Source: Polytrichum commune
Lineage: Eukaryota; Streptophyta; Polytrichopsida; Polytrichales; Polytrichaceae
Direction of reading: 5' to 3'
Length of the DNA: 64,000 nucleotides
Assembly: GCA_950295325.1 (NCBI GenBank)
Contig: OX485805.1
Coordinates: 57,186,758-57,250,757, forward strand
Shown: one piece after another, positions 12,943 through 23,347 of the stretch
How the letters are laid out: each line of letters opens with the position of its first letter
Position numbering within the stretch: position 1 is the stretch's first letter
Translations under genes and position numbers: made by a program
The notes under the pieces: model-generated
The model's database searches: none
Told to the model about the DNA's origin: nothing
The model's input: only the letters and a program-made list of their open reading frames with translations

Positions 12943-13214
12943 CTCTCGAAGCCCCGATCTCCACGCCGCGAAATGATCGACCCCCTATTCTGTTTGAGTG
13001 TGATCTCTTGGTGGTCGGGTCGGCTCACCGAGAGTAAGCGCGAGACCCGAGAGTAAGCGCGACGGGATGAAAGTTCATTCCGGTGGATGAGCGGGCGGAC
13101 GGCCAAGGCTCGGGACGGCCAGGGTCGGGGAGAGGGAGGGTCGGGGAGCGACGGGCTGCCCCTGGCCACGAAAGGGCTCCGTGTTACGCTCGTAGAGGAG
13201 GTTTAGACAGACCC
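12943..13214 (-). repeat. right terminal inverted repeat of the Pack-MULE
   Basis: This is the inverted partner of 8784-9036. It is 19 bp longer, because a CGAGAGTAAGCG block is duplicated near 13031-13060. The 10-bp target duplication GGATCACAAG follows directly at 13215-13224. Confidence 0.92.
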
Positions 13215-13233
13215 GGATCACAAGGGTGGGATC

Positions 13234-13512
13234 GGTTAGCTAGCATGTTGGTTAGTTGATTCTCACTAACTGGCATTGTTGCTAAATCTCCTAACTATGT
13301 AGTGCAGACTATTTGACCATGTTTAGTTAGCTAACATTTTGGTTAGCTAATCTTCACTAATCCACAAGTTAGCTCATTCTCTTAACTAGCCAGTGCGGGT
13401 TAATCTTGGCTAGTGTGTGGCAGTTTGACCATAATTTTAGTTGCTAGCATTTGGTTAGCTATTCTTCAACAACTCGTGAGCTATTAATTCTCCAACTGGG
13501 TGGCGCGGACGT
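13234..13512 (+). repeat. three diverged tandem repeats of about 100 bp
   Basis: Three blocks (from about 13234, 13320 and 13431) each carry GTTAGCTAGCAT-like sequence, then a CTAACT-rich part. The first two end in TTTGACCAT. Function unknown. Confidence 0.65.
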
Positions 13513-14448
13513 ACCCTTTAATCGGACAAGTGTATTTGACTGATATACAACAAGGCTTGTAAACTTTATGAATGGACACTAAAAAAGACACATATTACAA
13601 TGAGATCAAACTATGTGTTTAATATTTTCTTTGTCAAGAGCCCCGCACTTATATCCATCTATTTGGATCATATGCTCAAATTACATCCACCAAACTTTCA
13701 ATCACCAACACAATTGGGAGGGTCAATGTGGTTTTTTTTTTAAGAATGGAAAATTAAAATTAAAAATTTTTTAAAAAAAAATCTCGACCTATAACTTGTA
13801 CATCTCAACTCCAATTCTCAAGCTTGAAATTACAATTTGCACTATAATTGCTAGGTGGATGATATGATTCCTAACTCAATCCAACGGACAATAATTGTTG
13901 GCTTTGGGCAATTGTATGTGGAGTTGGACGCAACCACAATAGGACCACATACCTTATAATAATATTGTTAAAGAGCCTTTCAAAATACCCCTTTTGCATA
14001 ACATTATGCAGATTCATAATAGAGTTATGTGGGACTAACAATATTTTGCGGAATGTTCCCCACCATGAGGCTGAATGTGGGAATATTCTGCAAAAATAAT
14101 GTCAATCCCAAAAAACATTGTTATGAATCTGAATAATGTTATGTGTAGAATTGGTCAAGTCCTTCTCTAAGGGCTTTTTATTGCCATATGTTATTACTCG
14201 GTAAATTGGTCTTATGATCTCCCACTAACTACAGGTCCCCCATGTCCCCTGGTCCTATACCGGCTTCTAGTAGTAACAATTGCCAACACATCTTATTACA
14301 TGTTTTGCACTTCTTTTCCTCACCAAATCACATGTTGTGATGTGAATGGTGGTTTGGTAACTAAACTCTTCTATCATTCTAACCCCGGTTACCACCCCCC
14401 GGTTTTAAGGATGGGCTATTTTAAACCGTGGTAGCAGGTGGAGACCAC
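13513..14448. other. no gene seen
   Basis: AT-rich intergenic DNA with an A/T homopolymer patch near 13730-13785. The near-repeat CATAACATTATGCAGATTC and its inverted counterpart at 14000-14150 suggest a small decayed foldback element. Confidence 0.4.
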
Positions 14449-14669
14449 TACACCGTTTATGATGTTTAGTGTCACTTACTATTTGAAATTACACATTGCT
14501 ATAACATTATATTATTAATGTTAATTTTTACCAAGTAAAGATGGTAATGTTGTATAGTGTCCAAATAACCAATTTGACCTTTGTTGATAAGGTATGAGAT
14601 CCATAGTAATAAGTTACAGCACGACGTAACTTCAAATAGTTAGGGACACTAAACACCATAAATGGTGTA
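14449..14669. mobile_element. MITE family C, copy 1
   Basis: This 221-bp unit has terminal inverted repeats starting TACACCGTTTATGATGTTTA and ending TAAACACCATAAATGGTGTA. The interior (GTCACTTACTATTTG, ACCAAGTAAAGATG) is shared with 16801-17024, 30499-30690 and 36023-36220. It has no coding capacity. Confidence 0.85.
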
Positions 14670-14726
14670 CCGCTAATGACTATCTAATTGCTACCTTACC
14701 GTTTCCAGGTTTACTTGGTAACCAAC

Positions 14727-15154
14727 TACACTAAACATGATGTTAGTGTCATCTGGCATTTTATGTCACTATGGTAACTTTTTGGATGACACTTTCTTAT
14801 GAATAAGTGAACAAATATTGTCATGGATGATGGATGAGTTCATCCATTGGCCAAAACCCTACCTCTCTTGTCGACAATGTGTGATGAAATAGTCATGGAT
14901 GATTGAAATTTGGATGAAAATTTCACTTGGTAAGTGATAGTAATTACAACATTGTGAATCTATAATCACCCACCCCCCCCCCCCCCAAACCCACCCCCCC
15001 AAAAACAAAAAATATATATATATATTTTTAAATTACAAGGAATGACAAATAATGTTGGGTTAACATTTAGTGTTAGTGACACTACACTATACTTTACAAT
15101 TAATATTGAGCAAGAAAATTAGAATTGGTGATAGTAAATATCATATTTAGTGTA
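14727..15154 (+). mobile_element. MITE family A, copy 2, with a poly-C tract
   Basis: It runs from TACACTAAACATGATGTTAG to ATCATATTTAGTGTA. It is the same family as 10998-11344. A run of 14 or more C residues near 14967-15000 followed by (TA)n interrupts it. The family A and C termini share the ACTAAATAT/ATATTTAGT core. Confidence 0.82.
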
Positions 15155-15269
15155 CAAACTGTACTAAATAAACCAATTAGTGAGGGTGCAAAATTAGTGA
15201 AGGTGATACTAAATTTTATGCTATGAAATTAGTGCCACCAAAAGATCTAGGAAGCATTCTTCATCTCGA

Positions 15270-15425
15270 CACTTGGCACTATTCACTTAAAGTATTGACA
15301 CTTGGCATGAAAGTATTGGCACTTGGGCGTGAAAGTGCCGGCACTTAGCATTATTCACTAAAGTATTGGCACTTGGCACTAATGACTAAAAGTATCGGCA
15401 CTTGGCATTATTCACTAACAAGCAT
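15270..15425 (+). repeat. short tandem repeats with core TATTGGCACTTGGCA
   Basis: Four to five imperfect units of about 25-40 bp share AAAGTATTGGCACTTGGCA. No gene or known element is attached. Confidence 0.7.
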
Positions 15426-15649
15426 GTGGCACGCACTAATTTTCTTGAGATCTATGTCAAATGAGCATAGAATTTGCCTTCTTCATGAATTTAGTGCCAC
15501 TTGGTAGCAACTACATGCCTTAGTAATTTGAGATTTGGCTAGATTATGGGCGTGCCTTGAATTAGTACCACCCTCACAAATTGGTATTTTCTTAGTGTAC
15601 CACCCATGTTTCCTTCTCTATATCTTCTAAAGGATGGTTGTCTTACAAG

Positions 15650-16193
15650 TACATTGTTTATGGTATTTAATGTCACATGCATAATAGTATCACTTACCCT
15701 ATTTTGAGGAGTATGCTAGGTGGCATTTATGATTAACAACTTCATCATAAGTGTCACCACATGACACTTGACGTTCAAGTGTGTTAACTAATATCTTGCC
15801 ATGAGTATGTTCAATAGTGTTATGAGGTGCATGCTTATGTTACACAATGGCCTACAAATTGACCAAAGAGTACACAAATGACACTTGCCATCAATATGCT
15901 CAAGAATATCTTCCTTTTGCATACTAAATATATAAACACATGGCACTTATCATTAGTATGCTTAAAAATATCTTCATGTTGCATACTAAAACACCAGACT
16001 ATCATCAAATGTATCCCAATGTGCTACTCTATACGTCATACTAATTTATTTATTTTTCACTCAAAAAAGTTACTTATGTTGACGAATAGATTCATATTTG
16101 CAATTGACGAGCGTCACACTTTGAAACCTCTAGGCATCTAGTTTAAGCCCTTTGCAAATATTGTATGTGACACTAAATACCATAAATGGTGTA
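15650..16193. mobile_element. MITE family B, copy 1
   Basis: It begins TACATTGTTTATGGTATTTA and ends CACTAAATACCATAAATGG. It is largely collinear with 40479-40940. An internal AATATCTTC/TTGCATACTAAA block is duplicated in this copy (near 15900 and 15970). Confidence 0.75.
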
Positions 16194-16800
16194 GCACATT
16201 TAAATTCAAACAGTTACCCATACAACTGTTGACTCTGAGTGTTATATTTATGACTTAAACCCTTTACCCTTTACCCTAAACCCCCTAAACCATAAACCCT
16301 AGGTAATGACTCAAATCAACATTCTCATAGGAGCCATTTAAGCATCCGACTACTCTCCATCACTACTCAATCCTAAACCTTCCCGGTACAATCCTCAACA
16401 TATACATCATACAAACATAATTTTTAGAAGAACAAAAAAACACACACACACACACACCCGTCATTGTACTCTATGTGCAACATTTACAATAAGGAGGCAT
16501 AAAATCCCATGTTGTATCATGAACTATTGTGATCAACATTTGGTTAACGGGTTCACATTCACGCCAATATATAATACGGGAGTTTCTTTTCTTTTCTTGC
16601 AACATTTACAATACAAATTTGCCACTGTACGTCCTCCTATTGTGTACATGTTCAAATACTATTCTGATCATGTTTCAGTCCTTCAAAAATCTTATGGTTC
16701 TCCTTACTCTAACCACAAACTAATCTATGGTTCTCCTCCCTTCTTCTCATCCCTTCTTATCCTTATCCTTCCTACCTACTTCTAATATGGAGGTGATTAC
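16194..16800. other. no gene seen
   Basis: Apart from the telomere-like tract and a short (CA)n run near 16440, this stretch is AT-rich with no supported coding sequence. Confidence 0.4.
16255..16306 (+). repeat. degenerate interstitial telomere-like tract
   Basis: Several CCCTAAA-like heptamers (ACCCTAAACCCCCTAAACC and neighbours) match the plant telomere repeat with errors. It is too short to be a telomere; it could be repair-derived or chance. Confidence 0.45.
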
Positions 16801-17024
16801 TACACTAAACATTATATTTAGTGTCACTTACTATTTGGAGGTACACAATGCTATATTTTATTTATTAATAATGTAAATTTTCTACCAAGTAAAGATGTTA
16901 ATGTTCTATAATGTCCAAACAACCAGTTTGATCTTTGTTGACAAAAAATGAGATATAAAATAAATATTTATAGCAATGCGTAATTCCAAAATTGTAACTG
17001 TCACTAAATACAATATTTAGTGTA
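16801..17024. mobile_element. MITE family C, copy 2
   Basis: This 224-bp copy has termini TACACTAAACATTATATTTA and TAAATACAATATTTAGTGTA. The interior shares ACCAAGTAAAGATG and CAAACAACCAG with copies 1, 3 and 4. Confidence 0.85.
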
Positions 17025-17159
17025 CTTGGTTACTTGGTCTTCAGAATTTACCATTCCAGGTGATCATTAATAGATTTTAGAACACTTTCAAATGAAAATA
17101 GAAAAGGGATAATTAGGGGGGATCCCAATATGAGATGGGAGTTTTTAAAATGGCATGTT

Positions 17160-17410
17160 GTTGATTCATTTCACCATGTGAATCATTGGGAGGAAATGTC
17201 ACTCGAGGTTAGACTTGAACCAACATGTGGACACCATTTAAGTTGCATGTAGCAAGTATGAAATATGACTCCCAAGTAGGATAGTCACTGCAACACTTTT
17301 AGATTGCTTGACAATGGAAGGCAATCCACAAGCATTTTAGTCATTGCAACACCTAGCTAGATGCTTGAGAAATGGGAGGTTAGTTATGTGCACGTATATA
17401 AGAGAGCAAC
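17160..17410 (+). repeat. dispersed LTR-like repeat, copy 1, with a TATA box
   Basis: It shares a long alignable stretch with 24720-24962 (both end in a TATATAAGAGAGCAACC-like sequence) and part of it with 52990-53145. The common block reads like the U3/TATA end of a decayed LTR (GTATATAAGAGAGCAACC here). No coding partner was found nearby, so solo LTRs are possible. Confidence 0.5.
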
Positions 17411-18332
17411 CCTTTTTTTGTGAGGACTTCTCCTTGGGACTAGTGCCATCACTAGTTTGCATTTTGCCATGTGGCTGAGGTAGTAGGTAGTTTTGTCATG
17501 ACATGGATCCCTTTACTCTCTTTTTCTTCCTATTGCTAATCTTTTGGCATGTGAGAAGGGTGATAGGTAGTGCTAAGGTTCAATTTTCAATGGTATTACA
17601 TATAGCCTTTCACTCACTATTGGGATCACACCCACTCCTTTTGGGGCATTTCATGTGAAAAGTGGTACCCCCTCCCCCACCACCATCATACTCTCCATCA
17701 CCTAGAAAGTGGATTGCTCATGGCCAAGTATGCTAAATGGTTCTATTAGTGTGGATGGAAAGTTAGTATGGAAATAATTTATGTGGGCCACACTAATTTA
17801 TAGTCAAGGTGGAAGTATCGTGGGTCTAAGATTGCGGGTCTTTCCCTAACTCTTCATGTGAACTTTGGACCAACCCATTGAATATTAGTTATTATAGGAT
17901 GAAAGTAACACAAAACAAAATAATCAGCATATTAGTTTTTTAGAAGAAAAAAACAACAATTAGTGTGGCCCACACTAATTTTCTACAAAAAGTTAGCGTG
18001 GATTGCAATTTAGTGTGATCCATGCTAACTCCCATTATGAGAATTAGCACGAGCTCTAGAAAATTAATGTGGCCCATAGTAATAGAACCAATTAGTGTAG
18101 TGAGTTGTATACATCTTATTACCATGTGGATGTCACGTCATGGATACAATTATGCAACATAATGAATTCATTGAGAGACATAAAGTCCACTACATGATTA
18201 TTCAACCTAGGGTTTTATTCATGTGGAGGTATGATATTCTAGTAAAATTCAGTTACTCTAGTTGGTAAGGTAAACGTGCCTAATACGGTGCTTGCTCTTA
18301 AACAAACACCTATACTTGAATAGTGTATGTGT
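17411..18332. other. no gene; weak foldback at about 17737-18094
   Basis: A weak inverted pair, TGGTTCTATTAGTGTGG near 17737 and CCATAGTAATAGAACCA near 18075, encloses several ACACTAATTT and AGTGTGGCCC blocks. It may be a MITE. No coding sequence is supported. Confidence 0.4.
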
Positions 18333-18976
18333 TCTAATTCCAACTAATTCATTCATTCAATCTTCTAGTTGGAATTGTCTAATTCCAACTAGCTTTATTT
18401 ATTCATTGAGAGTTGTCTAACTCCAATGAATAACATTCATCTTTCCAAATATGGAGTGGTCTAACTCCCGTGCACCTCATCGAGAGTTGTCTAACTCACG
18501 TGCACATATTCTCAATTGGAATAGTCTAGTTCCAATGCACTAAATGCGGAGTTGTCTAACTCCAGTGCACATGTTGTCAATCTGGAGTTGTCTTACTCCT
18601 ATATTGTAATGTAACTAGAATTATTAAGGAATATTCTAACTACATGTGCCAGTGTGTAAGTAGAAAAAGATGAGAGCTAGACAACTCTCAGTTGAAGATG
18701 AATGGATAGGAATAAGACAACTCCAAATTGACAACATGTGCACTGGAGTTAGACAGCTCCGCATTTAGTGCATTGGAACTAGACTATTCCAATTGAGAAC
18801 ATGTGCACATGAGTTAGACAACTCTCGATGAGGTGCACGGGAGTTAGACCACTCCATATTTGGAAAGATGAATGTTATTCATTGGAGTTAGACAACTCTC
18901 AATGAATAGATAAAGCTAGTTGGAATTAGACAGTTCCAACTAGAAGATTGAATGAATGAATTAGTTGGAATTAGAC
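18333..18976. repeat. large palindrome built from a string of small hairpins
   Basis: The left arm (18333-18601) and right arm (18707-18976) are reverse complements with only scattered differences, around a 105-bp loop. Each arm is itself a string of short hairpins with a constant GTCT loop (AGAC on the right arm) and varying stems. Examples are GGAGTTGTCTAACTCC at 18548-18563, a 12-bp perfect stem at 18365-18392, and GAGTTGTCTAACTC at 18484-18497. The centres are 30-45 bp apart. Transcription through it would give a long double-stranded RNA. No ORF or known transposon signature is present. Confidence 0.93.
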
Positions 18977-19080
18977 AGTTCCAACTAAAAGAATGAATGG
19001 ATGAACTAGTTGGAATTAGACAGTTCCAACTAGAAGATGGAATGGATAAACTAAGTTGGAGTTAGACAGTTCCAACTTGA
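18961..19080 (+). repeat. tandem extension of the hairpin unit on the right side
   Basis: Two to three further copies of the first hairpin unit (AGTTGGAATTAGACAGTTCC, then AACTAGAAGATGGAATGG-like spacer) follow the palindrome, about 45 bp apart, with no counterpart on the left. Unequal exchange or slippage is likely. Confidence 0.85.
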
Positions 19081-21712
19081 AGAAGGTTTGAGAAGAGCCA
19101 AAAATAGAATATAGATTCATAGTAGAACTACTAGATAGAGCTATGAATAGAATACTTTTACTATATGTAAAGATAGAAAGTAAAAATAGTGCCTTTGGCA
19201 TAAGAGGAAGCTCGGGGGAGGAGAGAGGGGCTTTTTGGTTGTTAGCTCTCTCTCCTATGGTCGGGTGGTAGAGCTTCTTTGACCAAAACTTACTTGGTCT
19301 CGGATTATACTTAGAGGTCTCACAAAGAAATAAATTATGTTTTTTTTTCAATTCCTTACTCTGAGAGATTGTTGTCGTGAAACCAATTGCCAACCGGCGA
19401 GAGGTGTGTAACAATATGGTTGAGTTGACTCTAAGAATGGACACCAAAAATATATGCGTTGTAAATTTATTGGACTACATGTTCAAGATGTGTTACACCG
19501 ATTTAGAGGTGCAATAGTCAACATATTTGAGGGACCTATATGATCATTTAGTAACTCATAGAGTCTTTAGTTTAATAATGAGTAGGGTATTCAACAAGCT
19601 CCAAAAATTATGAGTAAAGTGGCTACAAACCCGCACAATTGGAATTGTGAATAATAAGTTTGCCCTCTATATTTGTTGCCACTATAAGTGCTAAAATTCC
19701 ATATATGTTAACATTTTTTCTACTCCCTACTTGGGGACTATGAGCCAAAAATTTAGGCTAATAGTTCACTATAGCCATTTTAGTGATATTTGATGAAGAT
19801 TGTACTTAGATGGATGAAGGCAGTGAACTATGGACAAAGTTAAGTGATTAGAACTATAATCATGGGCTTGGGAGCTTGTGGTTGGTTACACCATCGTTTT
19901 CTCCCTTGACACAAGGAAGCGGGAGGATGCGGAGAAAGACATGTTTATCTTGAACATTTGAGCACAGAGAGAAGACCATTAACTTGTCACCCTCAATAGA
20001 TTAGGTGTATGCGAGGTCTTTCGTTATCAACTTTCAAAGAATATAGTTCATCTTAGAGGTGTGAAGTCCAAAGCAAATAATTGTCGAAGGGGGTGATTCC
20101 CCAACTCAAACCATTATCCAAAAGATTGTGTGAAGCATGCATTGTATTGTATTCTGATAGAAATATGAACTTAAGTACACTCAACGTGAATATGTAAGAA
20201 TGAATGAAACCATTAGCCGAAATGAAGTTGGAAATTATTAACCATAAGAAGGATAAGGGTTTAACTAGAACCTACCAACATCCTCAAAGAGAAGCTTGGA
20301 GGGGTTAGGACAATGTTTGTTGTTGATGGAGATAGAGAGATATAACTTGTGATGGGAAGTGTGAGCTAAAGGATTTGAGAGGCTAGAGGATAGCATGTGA
20401 GAGGAAACCCTTGACAATTGTTTAGACCTTGTGAGAGGGAAGTGGAAGAGATAGGATGAACCTTGTGTTTAAGTTTCCTGATTATGGTTGATATGAGAAC
20501 TACAGTCTTATGTGTATGTGTTTGTTAAGTGTGTGAGTGATTTTGATCCCTACTACCAACTAAGAGTGATGAGAACTAATCCTAACCAATTGAGTAATTG
20601 TGGGGATGAAAGACATTAGAGCTATAGTATGCTACCCAATGATAGGGCAAACTTTGGTTTATCGAGAAGAATCAGGCATGAGTTGTCATAGGGTCAAGCA
20701 TGAATTCTAGATTGATACCTAGTGTAGGAATTATGATCTATGTGAGTGAAATGCAAGTTAATCGTATTAACTATTGTCTTGTGTGTTACTTTGGTTATTG
20801 CAAGTTGTGCAAGGTTGTCAAGACTATAGCTCGACCTCGGTTTCAGTTATAATTGCATAATTGTGAGTACTAATTAATTTGTGGAAGTAATGAATAAAAA
20901 ATGTGTCTAGGATTGAAATTAACATTGACCAAGTAATGAAGGAACTTGATGTGACAAATGCCCGGCCCAATTAACATTGGGCTTAACGAGAAAGCCAAGG
21001 ACATAATACCAAACATGACATTAAAAAACTAAGCATGATATCCTAGCTGTGCTTGGTGGACCCCACACCAAACATGTGTGCTACACCACAACCATAGGTT
21101 TTGGATGAAAAAAGTGACATGCTCGGTTGTAGGAGCTTGCCCAAGACTTTCATCAACCCAATTTGGGCTGTATGCATGGGATGTTAGGGATTTAAATAAT
21201 TAGAAAAGTTCGAGAAAGAGATTAATCTCCTTCATGTGAATCAACTCCAGCAGACCTCTTTAGATGCCTTCTTCCATCCTATAGGAATGGAAATGAAGAG
21301 TGAAACTCCTCACTTATTATTTTGAAACTTCCTTCAATGTTACAATAATATTTTATCTGCATTACAATTACAAGTGTTATCTTCTTGTTTGTTAAAATTT
21401 GCATTTGCTCAAGTGTTAACATTGTATATGTGTTAAGAATATTACCACTCCCCATTTGTTAACAGATATGGAGGGCAATCGCATGTCATGTCATATCCTA
21501 CGAGAAGGGGGCGCAAACAGAAAAACTATCCATTTAAGACCCTATAACCTTTATCCGCCGATGAGGGTACCTGGCTCTCCTACCTACCAGGTGGGTGGGC
21601 GTTAGACTGGTAGGTACGAGCGAGCTTGGACGTTGCCCCGCGCTTCCTGGCAGGTGGTAGGTCGCAACACGAGTTTGGCCTGTCGCGGACCCCAGAGTAG
21701 TGTCCGGGAGAT
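19081..21712. other. no gene seen
   Basis: This is about 2.6 kb of AT-rich DNA with stops in all frames. A minus-strand open stretch at 19016-19447 overlaps the hairpin repeats and has no recognisable domain. I see no RNA gene or element ends. Confidence 0.45.
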
Positions 21713-21917
21713 TTTGGGGCGTAATCGGTCGATATCCTAGTGTGTCCAAGTCTAGTCGGTTAAATGTCGACAGATTTCAGTTTTTCTTTATAGAATTAGG
21801 GTATATTCTATAAATTCCTCTAACGATCGGTTGGTTTCCTGATTTCTCAAACTCCAACCGGTTATTCCTCAAACTCATCCGGTTCATCTGTAACTAGCAG
21901 CCGGTTCTTCCCGTTTC
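21713..21917 (+). repeat. dispersed repeat D, copy 1 (AACCGGTT-rich)
   Basis: It aligns over about 200 bp with 26894-27093, sharing GGGTATATTCT, CAACCGGTTATT, TCAAACTC and CCGGTTCATCTGTAACTA. It contains the palindrome AACCGGTT. The flanks differ, so it is a dispersed element and not a local duplication. Confidence 0.75.
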
Positions 21918-22543
21918 ATCTCCAGAGCAAACTCTGGCGGCGGCGGCTGCTCTACACCCGCACTCGCAACACGTTCGACGGCACTGATGTTTGGGACACT
22001 GTAAGATAAGTCATTGCAGAAATTTCTAACTTGAACCCGGCTGAATTTCGAAGCGGAAAAAGGAGAAGCAGAGCCCTGAAAGCCCCCCTAAAGGTCCACT
22101 ACAAGATTGTGAGCAGGGCACCACCCGAGAGATAATTGTTTCCAATGTAGAGTATGTTGAGAAATGTTTCACGAACGTGCTTCGCTATGCTCACATTCCC
22201 ACAAGCAACATCCTTCCTTTGCTGCAGAAGACCCTGTATTCTCTCGTCATAATTGATGTGGAGTAATTTATATGCTACTGAGCGCATCAAGTGTGAATCT
22301 GGATTCTGCATCCTGCATATTCGAATCCCGCATAATCCAGTCTCCAAGATTCTTCACATTTGCAAAAAAAAAGTGTAATGTGTTTTGAATAGCATCATTG
22401 AAGAACATAAGGACATAAGATCATTTCCACACAGCTGGGCAAAAGCCATGAACCCCATTGAGAAAATACCTGTCATGCGCAAGAGAAATACCAAGAAAAT
22501 AAGCGTGACTGCAGGCGCATCCCGCAAAATTGTGAAAAAAGCT
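21918..22543. other. possible decayed coding stretch, unrecognised
   Basis: The plus strand has a GC-richer patch (21921-22080), and open, protein-like stretches such as VEKCFTNVLRYAHIP (near 22150-22200) and KDIRSFPHSWAKAMNP (near 22407-22455). The frames are short and unlinked by clear splice sites. I cannot name a family. Confidence 0.3.
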
Positions 22544-22627
22544 TCCGACCAACCGGATTCGAACCAGTGACCTAAGGATCTCTGCACCAACTACAGTCCT
22601 CCGCTCTACCAACTGAGCTATGGTCGG
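22544..22627 (-). tRNA. tRNA-Tyr (GTA), with intron, copy 1
   Basis: Read on the minus strand it starts CCGACCATAGCTCAGTTGG and ends CGAATCCGGTTGGTCGGA. The anticodon GTA lies in GGACTGTAG and is followed by an 11-nt intron (TTGGTGCAGAG), then ATCCTTAGG. That intron position is typical of nuclear tRNA-Tyr. The acceptor stem pairs completely. A run of six T on the minus strand just downstream is a Pol III terminator. The gene sequence is identical to the copy at 23264-23347. Confidence 0.96.
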
Positions 22628-22708
22628 ATCGATGCCACATGTCGCCATCCTAACCGTATTGACAAATTCAAGAACCTGTCAAGTGCAAGGGACATACCAA
22701 GAAAATAA

Positions 22709-23213
22709 GGGCCACTTCACACACGAGCCAAGCGCCATGGCAATGAAATTGTGAGAGCCCAAAAGAAAAGAAAGTGTCCAAAGGCCGCACCAACACACCC
22801 CCCAAAATCATGTAGTGTGGTCACGGACTCTCAAGTGTAGTGTGAAGTCATATGTGACCGGACCCTCAACCAAATGCTATTTCAATGAATTTCTATTCAT
22901 GTGGGTCCTCACACATGATAAAATAGAATAAATCAACGGTTGTGAGCGCTTGGAGTGCCATGATCTCCCAATTTTGTGTTAGACCTACCTCCAAGAAGTG
23001 GTTTTTGAAAATAGTCCAAGTGACCATAAAACATGATCCATTCGATGCCATGTAGGAATCCATGTAGACTTGACACCCATCTTGCAATCATATACTCTGT
23101 TGGTCTCTCAAGCGTATTGGGAAGCGAACTTGAACCGGCTCCGCCTTTTCCACCAATGAGAGCGCTTGATGTGCGATGGTCACGGGCTCTCAGTCTCGTG
23201 TGTGAAGTGGCCC
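22709..23213. mobile_element. Harbinger-like MITE family H between the tRNA-Tyr genes
   Basis: This 505-bp element has termini GGGCCACTTCACACACGAG and CTCGTGTGTGAAGTGGCCC. It is flanked by TAA on both sides (22706-22708 and 23214-23216). TAA target duplications with GGGCC-type ends fit PIF/Harbinger MITEs. It lies in the second copy of a duplicated tRNA segment; the first copy (around 22500) shows the empty site. It shares its interior with 54025-54497 and 61560-62120. There is no transposase. Confidence 0.92.
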
Positions 23214-23263
23214 TAATAACCGTGACTGCAGCCGCATCCCGCAAAATAAAAATAAAAAAGGTT

Positions 23264-23347
23264 TCCGACCAACCGGATTCGAACCAGTGACCTAAGGATC
23301 TCTGCACCAACTACAGTCCTCCGCTCTACCAACTGAGCTATGGTCGG
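23264..23347 (-). tRNA. tRNA-Tyr (GTA), with intron, copy 2
   Basis: The sequence is identical to 22544-22627, including the 11-nt intron and a downstream T run. The upstream flank TGACTGCAGCCGCATCCCGC also matches the first copy (GCAGGCGCATCCCGC), so the duplication covers more than the gene. Confidence 0.96.

Larger units (their letters stand above)
8784..13214. mobile_element. Pack-MULE (Mutator-like element) carrying ARL2
   Basis: The ends are long, GC-rich terminal inverted repeats, 8784-9036 and 12943-13214, starting GGGTCTGTCTAAACC and ending with its complement. The element is flanked by a perfect 10-bp direct repeat, GGATCACAAG, at 8774-8783 and 13215-13224. Long TIRs with 9-11 bp target duplications are the hallmark of Mutator-like elements. 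No transposase (MURA) is visible inside, so it is non-autonomous. It carries a host gene fragment (ARL2, 9095-10601) with introns still present, which means capture was at DNA level. A MITE copy lies at 10998-11344 and a 91-bp tandem duplication at 12597-12777. The perfect target duplication suggests fairly recent insertion. Confidence 0.9.

Noticed and set aside
12784-13169. Open frames across the right TIR of the Pack-MULE
   Set aside because: They lie in GC-rich TIR sequence and have mirror partners in the left TIR, so they are composition artefacts.
16255-16306. True telomere or chromosome end
   Set aside because: Only a few degenerate heptamers are present and unique DNA continues on both sides.
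18365-18943. Regularly spaced short palindromes that resemble a CRISPR array
   Set aside because: The genome is a plant's, the repeats vary in stem sequence, the spacers mirror each other across a palindrome, and no cas gene exists.
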